From a virus, in the IMG/VR virus record IMGVR_UViG_3300037549_000085, positions 1 to 43,646 of that record: 43,646 nucleotides of DNA. One strand, 5' to 3'. Positions 37,253-43,646 of this stretch are shown in pieces. The position numbers and the translations under genes are program-made. A model generated the notes under the pieces. It was not told the DNA's origin, did not search any database, and saw only the letters and a program-made list of their open reading frames with translations. Every line of letters begins with the position of its first letter. Position 1 is the stretch's first letter.

Positions 37253-38835
37253 TATTGCTCCTCAGGCGGTACGCCCTGTAAAAGAATGCCAGGGTCTGGA
37301 CTTGGCGATTTGGTGCTTCCAATATCGTCGCCAGTGTCAAGAGGCTGCGCCTGGCGGGTCGCTGGCTTCTTGGCGGCATTTTGACGCAGCATTTGGATGA
37401 CTTGCTGCTGGCTCATGCCGTGTTTCTGCGCGGTGTATGCGAGCTGGTCAGGTGTGTAACCCAAGCCTTGCAGGAAAGCCGTATCGCTGCCTTGCAGATT
37501 TTGTAGGGTCGATTGTGCGGCACCGCGGCGCTGCTTGTTCACCTGGTCGATAATCTGGTTGGCTTGGTTGCTAAGCTGAGCGTCCGTCATGTTCTGGCCA
37601 TGCGATGCATAGAACAGCGCACGAGTGGCCTGACCGCGGTATTCAGGCGGCAGCGTGTTAAACTTCTGGTTGGCGTCATAAAACTCGTTGCCAGCCGTAT
37701 TGGTGGCCGATGCGAGCTTTGCGCTGGTGAGCCCCCCGATTTCCTTGTTGAGCTTCTGCGCGTCCTGCGCGGTGAGCTCGTTGTTGGCCTGCATCTGCAT
37801 AACCTGGTCTTGGATGTTTTTGACACCCACCAGGTAATCGTCAGGGTTCATGGAGGCTGAGGCGTTGAGGTCATAAACGCTGTTGATGACTGTAGCCATT
37901 TTGGGTGTGTCGGTCTGCGCGTCGAGGTCTGTGCGCGATGTCAGCACGCGGCGAGCAATGGCTGCATCCTTGGGCGCAATAGTGCCATCCATTTCGCCTT
38001 GGTCGAGCTGAGCGCGTTTCTGGTAATACGTGCCGTCACCATTCACGATGTCGCTGGTGTCTTGCATGTTTTTGACCGTGGAGAGCGATTGCGCGAGCGC
38101 CTGCTGTTTGACGGTCTTTTGGATTACCTGCGTCATATCCCCGATGTCTTGGGTGGTGAAATGCTGGGCAATGGCAGGGTCTTGCAAGAGCTGCGCGGCA
38201 CGCACGGGGTCGCTCTGCGCAACACCGGCAACAAACGATTTTGCATAATCGGCGTTAAAGTCCTTGAGGAAGGCGCCGGTTTTGTCTGAGCCAAGCACAG
38301 GGTCAGCAAACTGGTGCATCGAGCTCATGGCTTGCTGGTAATTCAAAGCACTTTGCAGGTCAGCGTCAGGGTCTTGCGCAAATGCCTGCCCAGCCACATT
38401 GGCCTCATTCAAATACGTCACGCGGCCAGTCTGGAGGTTGCTGACGCCGTTGCGGATTTGTTGCTTTGTTGCCCATGCCGCGTTGAGGTCATCGCTCTGC
38501 GTTCCCAGCTCGACGGTCTTATTGGTAAAATCGCGCATGGCGATGGCAGGCACATTGGCGCTCTGTGCGTCCACAATCTTCTGACGGGCTTGCTGGAGGT
38601 TTTGTAGCGCAACAGGATTGGTGGGGTCATCGGCATTCTGCAAGCGGTATTGGCTGTCAAGCTGACGAAACTGGCTTTGGGTGGCTGCTGTCGCTGACAA
38701 GGCCTTCCCTGCTGCCGACATCGTTGCAGCTTGCTCTGCCACCTGCCCAGCGGCATCGGCAAGCGCCGTGGTCTGGTCTTGCTCTGGCGTGACGTTTGTT
38801 ACGGTTGGGTCAAAATTGAGGTTTCTATCGGCCAT
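37252..38835 (-). CDS. Ejection (internal virion) protein, gp15-like, complete (allele B N-terminus)
   Basis: A 527-aa, helical, Gln/Ala/Asp-rich soluble protein (MADRNLNFDPTVTNVTPEQDQTTALADAAGQVAEQAATM...), shorter than T7 gp15 (747 aa) but in the same position between the gp14- and gp16-like genes. The C-terminal half (37,252-38,028) is single-copy in the window. The N-terminal half is the B allele of 1-807. The switch from shared to diverged sequence lies at 38,155/38,156, about codon 227. Stop overlaps the next ATG (TAATG). Function by synteny. Confidence 0.8.
   Translation of the reverse strand: MADRNLNFDPTVTNVTPEQDQTTALADAAGQVAEQAATMSAAGKALSATAATQSQFRQLDSQYRLQNADDPTNPVALQNLQQARQKIVDAQSANVPAIAMRDFTNKTVELGTQSDDLNAAWATKQQIRNGVSNLQTGRVTYLNEANVAGQAFAQDPDADLQSALNYQQAMSSMHQFADPVLGSDKTGAFLKDFNADYAKSFVAGVAQSDPVRAAQLLQDPAIAQHFTTQDIGDMTQVIQKTVKQQALAQSLSTVKNMQDTSDIVNGDGTYYQKRAQLDQGEMDGTIAPKDAAIARRVLTSRTDLDAQTDTPKMATVINSVYDLNASASMNPDDYLVGVKNIQDQVMQMQANNELTAQDAQKLNKEIGGLTSAKLASATNTAGNEFYDANQKFNTLPPEYRGQATRALFYASHGQNMTDAQLSNQANQIIDQVNKQRRGAAQSTLQNLQGSDTAFLQGLGYTPDQLAYTAQKHGMSQQQVIQMLRQNAAKKPATRQAQPLDTGDDIGSTKSPSPDPGILLQGVPPEEQ
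38029..38155. repeat. 127-bp exact direct repeat, right copy
   Basis: Identical to bases 1-127. The distance between copies, 38,028 bp, is the predicted unit length of the circular genome. To the left the sequence is single-copy; to the right it is a diverged second version of 128-5,567. Confidence 0.9.
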
Positions 38836-38844
38836 AGCTGCCCC

Positions 38845-39351
38845 TTAAAACGGTGATTGGTACGGGCCGACAGGTGAAGGGTCGAGAGCCCCACCAATCG
38901 ACTGCCCCAGCGCATTCGTGTCGCCGGTCTTCAAGAAGCTACCCAGGAAAGAACTATCGCCGGTGTTGCCGCCTGGCGTTGCCGCTGTGCTGCCGCCAAA
39001 GAGCTTGAGGGCTGAGCTGCCAAGACCGCTGAGCGCTGCGGCGCGGGCTGCTGTGTTGGCGTTGGAGATTGCCGCATTGGCGTTGTTTTGCGTGCGCGTG
39101 ATGTCGGTCTGACCCTGGCCAAATGCTTGCGTGATGACTTGGTTGACCGCCGTATTGGGGTCAAGCGCGATGCCAGATTGCAGGTATGAGGTTTGGAGCG
39201 TGCCAGCGCGGCGCAGCGTGTTGTTGGCGATGTTTTGCTCTTGGTAATTCGCCTCTGTCTGTGTGGCAGTGTTCTTTGAGTTTGCCGTCGAGAAATTCGA
39301 GGCTGCGCCCAGAAACGATGATGCCGCGGTTACGTCACTTTCCCAGCTCAT
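38845..39351 (-). CDS. Small ejection (internal virion) protein, gp14-like, allele B
   Basis: 168 aa from ATG 39,349-39,351 (MSWESDVTAASSFLGAASNF), exactly the length of allele A (809-1,315). Conserved blocks are QTSYLQSGIALDPNTAV, ITQAFGQGQTDI and the hydrophobic AALSGLGSSALKLFGG patch. Differences cluster between residues 85-105 and 126-145. It starts 2 nt after the upstream stop, without the overlap seen in allele A. Confidence 0.7.
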   Translation of the reverse strand: MSWESDVTAASSFLGAASNFSTANSKNTATQTEANYQEQNIANNTLRRAGTLQTSYLQSGIALDPNTAVNQVITQAFGQGQTDITRTQNNANAAISNANTAARAAALSGLGSSALKLFGGSTAATPGGNTGDSSFLGSFLKTGDTNALGQSIGGALDPSPVGPYQSPF

Positions 39352-39353
39352 TT

Positions 39354-39761
39354 TTACGCCCCCTCTGTAACGATTGCCCAGCAATCATAATCACGGTCAA
39401 AGATGAATTTCTTCTTGTGGCCTTCGTAGGTAAACCCCAGCCATTCGTGCCAGGCTTTGATGGTCGGATGGCTCAGGCTTTCGGTCTGGAAGCGCTGGGC
39501 GCCAAGGTCGCGGATGGCGTCATGCAGGAAGCGCTTGAGCTCGCGGGCGCATTGAAGACTGTAATCCGCACAAATCAGCAGGAAACCTGACCAGCACCGG
39601 CCCCAATAATTGCGGAAAACGATGATTGCCTGCACCTTATCGGCATGCACCTGGCTTTGCACGCGGAAGGCTGGATTTGTCAGCACCGTGAAATCAGGCA
39701 ATTGCGAGAATTCGTTTGGTGTGAAGTGCTCTAAATCCTTGATGTTAAACGGTCTAATCAT
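39354..39761 (-). CDS. GNAT-like acetyltransferase-type virion-module protein, gp13 position, allele B
   Basis: 135 aa (MIRPFNIKDLEHFTPNEFSQLPDF...), ATGA overlap with the nozzle gene. Same core as allele A: QAIIVFRNYWGRCWSGFLLICADYSLQCAREL and AWHEWLGFTYEGHKKKFIFDRDYDCWAIVTEGA. The protein ends at a TAA that allele A has lost. The palindrome found in allele A is absent here although the encoded YSL is kept. Confidence 0.7.
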   Translation of the reverse strand: MIRPFNIKDLEHFTPNEFSQLPDFTVLTNPAFRVQSQVHADKVQAIIVFRNYWGRCWSGFLLICADYSLQCARELKRFLHDAIRDLGAQRFQTESLSHPTIKAWHEWLGFTYEGHKKKFIFDRDYDCWAIVTEGA

Positions 39762-41884
39762 GAGCTGCTCGCATAGTCTGCCTCGACGGCGAAATTGGTT
39801 ACACAGGCGGGAAGTGGTTGGTCTTGCACAATGTACACGAATTTGTCTTCTTCGCTATCGTCAGTTACTTCAACATCATGCGTGCCGTCGATGGGTGAGG
39901 GCGGCAGATAATTGATGTCTGTCGGCGTGCGAAGCTGCACGTCTTGGAGGTCATAAAGGCTAGTGCCAACCTTCAAACCCGCGCTGTTGACGCAACGCAC
40001 GCTGAATTTGCTGACTTCCTTGTACGTCACCTGAGTGTTGTGGCCTTGGAAAGTGAAACCAAGCTGCATGCTCTTGATGATGCCGGTGTATTGCAGGCCG
40101 ACAACGATGCTGCATGATTGGTTTTGCAGGGTGACTGTTCCACCAGAAACAACGACACTGTTCTGGAAACCGCCATCGGTGACCAGACCAACGCTCTTGC
40201 CGTTATATTGCGTCAGGCCGCTGACGGTGATGAAAGACTTGTACCAGCTCGACCAGACGTAAAGCGGCGTGCTGACAGGCCCAGCGCTGTCGATTTTGGG
40301 TGTCTGCAACACGGTAACGCTGACGGTCGTGCCATTCGTGTATGCCGTGATGATATAGCGCCCGCTTTCGTACCCTGTGGAGGTTTTATAGGCGATGTGC
40401 TTGCCAACATCCCCACTGGTAAAATCGCTTGCAGAGCTCACCAGCGTGCCGCTGGGCATGTTCCCAAAGTTGGGGTCTGTACCGGTAGGGGTGAAGGTGA
40501 TTGTCGAGCTGCGCAGGTCTGAGTAGGTCGTGGCGTTGTCCAGATAGACGCAAGAGCGCATTTGCTCGCTGACGTAGCGCAGATATGCCTCTTGGTCTAT
40601 GCTCTGGTTTTGCGACTGGTTGGTGCTGTCGGTCGTTGGCGTCCAGAAATCAGCCTGCTTTTTGAATTCGATGTAATCAGCCTGGCGCTCGACGTAAAAC
40701 GTGCCGTTGCGGTTGACGAGCACAAAGAGCTGGGGATTGCCCAGATTGTCACCAATCACGCCAACATCGCGGAAACCACCCCCAACGCCACCTGGGGTGT
40801 TGCGCTCGTGCCAGCCGTTGATGTTTTCCTTTTCTTGGAATACAAGGCTGACGATGTGGTTGTCGCCACGCATGGCATAAATCAGGTTGTTGCGGTCGTG
40901 ACGATAACGGATTTTGCTGAGGTTGCCGCGGGTGATGTCATAAGCCTCAAGGTTGGCGTCTGAGCTCAGGAAGCTCTCACTCAAGATGTCATATTTGAAG
41001 CTGTAAATGTTGCGGCTGGCGCGGCCCACATAGAAAATCAGGCCGTCTTTTTTGAGCGGGTAATAGCCATTTGTCGGCTCAGCGCTGGAGATGTTGGCCT
41101 GCACCGTCGATGGCGTGATGGCCGTGTTGACCGTGCCACCATTGACAGCAATGAGGCCGTCAGTCGAGCCGATGATGAGGCTGTTGTCGCCTGGGAAAAT
41201 CCACTCGATTTGCTGCGTGATGTCTGTGCAAGTAAAGCTGAAACCTGAGGCATCGGTCAGAGGGCTCTGCACCGTAAAATCGTCATACGAAGCGATGTTT
41301 GACATCCACAAGGTAGTGAGCTGCGTGGGTGTTGACCCGTACCACAGGCGCCCTTTGTAGAAGCACACAGCACCTGGCCAGTTTGGCCCCGTGAAGGGGT
41401 CAGCCGTGCGCGTGAAGGTGTTGAGCGTGAAAGATGAGGCGCCGGTGCGCACCAGCTTCATTGGCGCATAGTTACGGTGCGCGATGTACATGGTGTCAGA
41501 GTTTTGCGTGTAGCTCTGGCGCCCAGAGATAAACTTGATGTCTGCCAGGCTGTAAGGCGTGACCACCTGCAATGGCGTGCCGCCGCTGAGCACCCAGCCA
41601 AAGTTGCCATTGGTGTCATAGGCGAGGAATTGAAACTGCAAATTGGTGGCACAAATCAGGTAATTCTGGGTGATGCCAAACTTAAACTCGATAAATGCGC
41701 AATCCTGAAAGGCAACCTCACTAAGGAAGCCGCTGGAAAAGATGGCGTTGCCCTTATAATTGCTGATGAAGTTGCTGAAAATATCCATGCCGGTGTTGTA
41801 GCTCGGCAGCTCATAACGGCCATTGAGGTCATGGTCGAGCTGACCTTTGACGAAATTGCCGTAAGCGGTGACAACCTTGGCCAT
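39758..41884 (-). CDS. Tail nozzle / tail tubular protein B-like, allele B
   Basis: 708 aa, collinear with allele A (704 aa). Strongly conserved over GQLDHDLNGRYELPSYNTG, FYKGRLWYGSTPTQLTTLWMS and SLIIGSTDGLIAVNGGTVNTAITPSTV. It varies in residues ~130-170 and gains a few residues in the GGVGGGFRDVGVIGDN loop. Such loops are where host-contact or neighbour-contact differences would be expected. ATG 41,882-41,884, two nt after the adaptor stop. Confidence 0.9.
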   Translation of the reverse strand: MAKVVTAYGNFVKGQLDHDLNGRYELPSYNTGMDIFSNFISNYKGNAIFSSGFLSEVAFQDCAFIEFKFGITQNYLICATNLQFQFLAYDTNGNFGWVLSGGTPLQVVTPYSLADIKFISGRQSYTQNSDTMYIAHRNYAPMKLVRTGASSFTLNTFTRTADPFTGPNWPGAVCFYKGRLWYGSTPTQLTTLWMSNIASYDDFTVQSPLTDASGFSFTCTDITQQIEWIFPGDNSLIIGSTDGLIAVNGGTVNTAITPSTVQANISSAEPTNGYYPLKKDGLIFYVGRASRNIYSFKYDILSESFLSSDANLEAYDITRGNLSKIRYRHDRNNLIYAMRGDNHIVSLVFQEKENINGWHERNTPGGVGGGFRDVGVIGDNLGNPQLFVLVNRNGTFYVERQADYIEFKKQADFWTPTTDSTNQSQNQSIDQEAYLRYVSEQMRSCVYLDNATTYSDLRSSTITFTPTGTDPNFGNMPSGTLVSSASDFTSGDVGKHIAYKTSTGYESGRYIITAYTNGTTVSVTVLQTPKIDSAGPVSTPLYVWSSWYKSFITVSGLTQYNGKSVGLVTDGGFQNSVVVSGGTVTLQNQSCSIVVGLQYTGIIKSMQLGFTFQGHNTQVTYKEVSKFSVRCVNSAGLKVGTSLYDLQDVQLRTPTDINYLPPSPIDGTHDVEVTDDSEEDKFVYIVQDQPLPACVTNFAVEADYASSS

Positions 41885-41886
41885 GT

Positions 41887-42513
41887 TTATTCCTTCGTTT
41901 CAGTGCCACCAAAGCGGCTGTAACGGGCAGTGCGGAAACGTGAATGCGATACGCGCACAGGCTTGTTTTCCTGAGCGTTTTGGGCGGTTGTGTTGAGGAA
42001 TTCGGCAAGCGCGTCTTTCATCATGCTGGTTTTCTTGCCAGGGTCTTGTGTGTTCGACAGCGCCGTGCATTTGGCCAGCACGAAAACAAAAGCCATTGTG
42101 AAGTCTGGCGTGAAGCGCGTCACGTCTGTCACGTCATCGACAAAGCGCAGCGGCGCACCATCGGCATACAGGTTGTTGGTCAAAATCATGCCGCTCTCGA
42201 CCGTGGGAGGGTCGCGGGTGCAGTCAATGGCGCCCAGGCCAAGCAGTTTGAGGCAGCGCACGGGGTATTCGTACCCATAGGCATAATAATCGGTGTAGGC
42301 GTCAGGCAACGTGATTTGGCTGACCTTGAGGCGGTACAGCGCGAAGTTGGGCATGAGGGTCTTGAGCAGGTACTGACGAATGAGGTCATACCACTGTGCG
42401 AAGTTGATTTCTTTGTCGGTGCGCGGCGTGGTGATGTTGTTGATGCTGTTCTTGAGGCCCAACGAGCCGTTGGCCAGGTTGCAAATCCATTCTGGGGTAT
42501 TGATTGATGCCAT
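41887..42513 (-). CDS. Tail adaptor / tail tubular protein A-like, allele B
   Basis: 208 aa (MASINTPEWICNLANGSLGLKNSINNITTP), collinear with allele A. YDLIRQYLLKTLMPNFALYR, YEYPVRCLKLLGLGAID and RFTPDFTMAFVFVLAKCTALSN are conserved; the DAYTDYYAYG and YADGAPLRF loops differ. The ribosome-binding site TTAGGAGGC follows a terminator-like hairpin. Confidence 0.88.
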   Translation of the reverse strand: MASINTPEWICNLANGSLGLKNSINNITTPRTDKEINFAQWYDLIRQYLLKTLMPNFALYRLKVSQITLPDAYTDYYAYGYEYPVRCLKLLGLGAIDCTRDPPTVESGMILTNNLYADGAPLRFVDDVTDVTRFTPDFTMAFVFVLAKCTALSNTQDPGKKTSMMKDALAEFLNTTAQNAQENKPVRVSHSRFRTARYSRFGGTETKE

Positions 42514-42528
42514 CGTGTGCCTCCTAAG

Positions 42529-42561
42529 AAAAAAGGGCAGCGGTTGATGCCGCCGCCCTTT
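42529..42561 (-). terminator. Terminator-like hairpin upstream of the tail adaptor, allele B
   Basis: Minus strand AAAGGGCGGCGG (42,561-42,550) pairs with CCGCTGCCCTTT (42,543-42,532) through one G-U pair around a six-base loop, followed by six T (plus-strand A run 42,529-42,534) and TTAGGAGG. The loop and stem differ from allele A but the position is the same, which supports function. Confidence 0.75.
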
Positions 42562-42590
42562 CTGTTTGCTCTACAGTCGAGCCATCCCGA

Positions 42591-43124
42591 TTAACGGGTT
42601 GTTGCCTCGTCAATGAGCACGTCCATATCGAGCGTGCCACCAGCGGTGTTGGCAGTCGTTGTGTTGGTCAGCACCAGATAGATGCCGCCGACAGGTTCCG
42701 CGTCAGGCCCAAGGCTGAGCAAGTCACGGATGGCCTTGGTATTGTCCAACGAGCCGTTTTTGTTGGTCAGCACATCCAGGAAGGTCGTGACGGCGGTGAC
42801 AAGCGAAACGCCTGACCACAGCTCGTTACCACCACCCGACTTGACCGGCACCAAACCGGCAGCCGTGGCAAGCTGGTCTTTGGAGTAATAAAACCCCAAA
42901 TTCCAAGTCGTTGCGCTGGTGAGGGCCGCCATTGCCTGCGAATAGATGCGGGCGATACGGTCATCAATGCTCAACGGGCCTGCTAATACATACTGGTCAC
43001 CGATGTTACCCGTAGTTGGTACGGTGAATTTAGCATTGACCATGCGCATTCTCTTGCCAACCGAAAAGCTGGATGACAAGGGGAATGCGACTTTTCCGAT
43101 GCTTTGGGCGATTGCTGCAACCAT
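42591..43124 (-). CDS. Virion-module protein of unknown function, allele B
   Basis: 177 aa (MVAAIAQSIGKVAFPLSSSFSVGKRMRMVNAKFTVPTTGNIGDQYVLAGPLSIDDRIARIYSQAMAALT), homologous to 4,543-5,061. The GGGNELWSGVSL loop and IDEATTR end are conserved. Variable around YYSKDQLATAAGLVPV, where it is five residues longer. GAGGTAAAC precedes the ATG. Confidence 0.7.
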   Translation of the reverse strand: MVAAIAQSIGKVAFPLSSSFSVGKRMRMVNAKFTVPTTGNIGDQYVLAGPLSIDDRIARIYSQAMAALTSATTWNLGFYYSKDQLATAAGLVPVKSGGGNELWSGVSLVTAVTTFLDVLTNKNGSLDNTKAIRDLLSLGPDAEPVGGIYLVLTNTTTANTAGGTLDMDVLIDEATTR

Positions 43125-43163
43125 TTTTGTTTACCTCGTAAGTTAGAGTTGTTGTGACCAGGC

Positions 43164-43628
43164 TTAGCTGAAACAGGTGGCAGTCGTGCCAGAGCCCAGC
43201 ATATTCGCCTCGACGCGCCAAATGCCCACATCGACATCTTCGATTTCGATGTAAGAGCCTTTGAGGCCTCCTTGTGTGCTACCGTTCATGGTGATTGTAC
43301 CATTAGCGGTAGCGGCGAAGGTGCCAGGCGTTGAGCCGGTCGTTGTTGCCACCCCGTAAATCACGTCAGCAATACCAGTCTTAGGGTTGTTCGTCTGAGC
43401 AACCTTCAAGGTGGTCGAGCCTGTGATGGTGGTTTCAACAAAGATACGGTACATGCCGCCTTTGCCTGTGGCGTACGGCAAGAGCAATGCCTGACCTGCT
43501 GCCAAGTTCAAGCGCATGCTCTGCCGGTCGCCGTGCCGAAGCTCGCTCAAGGTCAGAGTTGCAGCCGTGATGTTCACACGGCTCCTTTTCTGAATTTGGT
43601 CGAGCCTTGTTTTTTGTGGACGTGACAT
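43164..43628 (-). CDS. Probable head decoration/stabilisation protein, allele B
   Basis: 154 aa (MSRPQKTRLDQIQKRSRVNITAATLTLSELRHGDRQSMRLNLAAG), same length as 5,103-5,567. FAATANGTITMNGSTQGGLKGSYIEIEDVDVGIWRVEANMLGSG is nearly unchanged. Differences lie in the TTITGSTTLKVAQTNNPKTGIADVIYG strands. Ribosome-binding site GGAGGG. The window ends 18 bp upstream of its ATG, so the capsid gene of this strain is not seen. Confidence 0.65.
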   Translation of the reverse strand: MSRPQKTRLDQIQKRSRVNITAATLTLSELRHGDRQSMRLNLAAGQALLLPYATGKGGMYRIFVETTITGSTTLKVAQTNNPKTGIADVIYGVATTTGSTPGTFAATANGTITMNGSTQGGLKGSYIEIEDVDVGIWRVEANMLGSGTTATCFS

Positions 43629-43646
43629 GTTTTAACCCTCCTTTGT

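Noticed and set aside
1-43646. T7-type phage RNA polymerase gene or its conserved 23-bp promoters
   Set aside because: No polymerase motifs in any product and no repeated phage-type promoter upstream of late genes; only sigma70-like signals were seen.

Overview
The window is a tailed-phage genome with a T7-like short tail (podovirus morphotype). It has a ring-type head-tail portal, tail adaptor and nozzle proteins, three ejection (internal virion) proteins and a T7-type tail fibre. Its terminase large subunit is of the PBSX/Sf6 type, which usually goes with headful packaging. I see no RNA polymerase, DNA polymerase, integrase, tRNA or CRISPR. Promoters look sigma70-like. Several small proteins (a GapR/DUF2312-like protein, a divergent FG-type helix-turn-helix protein, Ref nuclease, ERF, RecE-like nuclease) resemble those of alphaproteobacterial phages, so an alphaproteobacterial host is my best but unproven guess.

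Layout. Two operons diverge from a compact control region at 20,999-21,049. The rightward operon (21,102-28,108) carries about 24 mostly tiny, overlapping genes: recombination (RecE-like nuclease, ERF annealing protein, Ref nuclease), a Cro-like helix-turn-helix protein, two lipoproteins, membrane peptides and unknowns. The leftward operon begins with a probably leaderless regulator gene. It continues through a GapR-like protein, RuvC-like resolvase, a noncoding block (18,986-19,643), primase-helicase, terminase, portal, an Acb2-like protein, scaffold, capsid, tail and ejection proteins. It then wraps past coordinate 1 into 38,028-28,160 (ejection proteins, tail fibre, lysis cassette). The two operons meet at a terminator at 28,110-28,146.

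Bases 1-127 are identical to 38,029-38,155. Immediately after, the two copies diverge to roughly 80% identity while keeping the same gene order (1-5,567 against 38,029-43,628). The simplest reading is one circular or circularly permuted genome of 38,028 bp, with the last ~5.5 kb being the same structural module from a related strain, joined at a shared 127-mer by the assembler. The window therefore holds two alleles (A on the left, B on the right) of one head/tail/ejection cassette. It is probably not a real duplication.

Regulation. A 16-bp palindrome (consensus RCAGGYTATARCCTGY) occurs about ten times. Two copies sit inside the spacers of the back-to-back divergent promoters. Others overlap promoters upstream of the 78-aa gene at 18,749 and the 119-aa gene at 15,763, and a few lie inside genes. 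With two helix-turn-helix-type genes, this suggests a phage-wide repressor/Cro-style circuit although no integrase is present.
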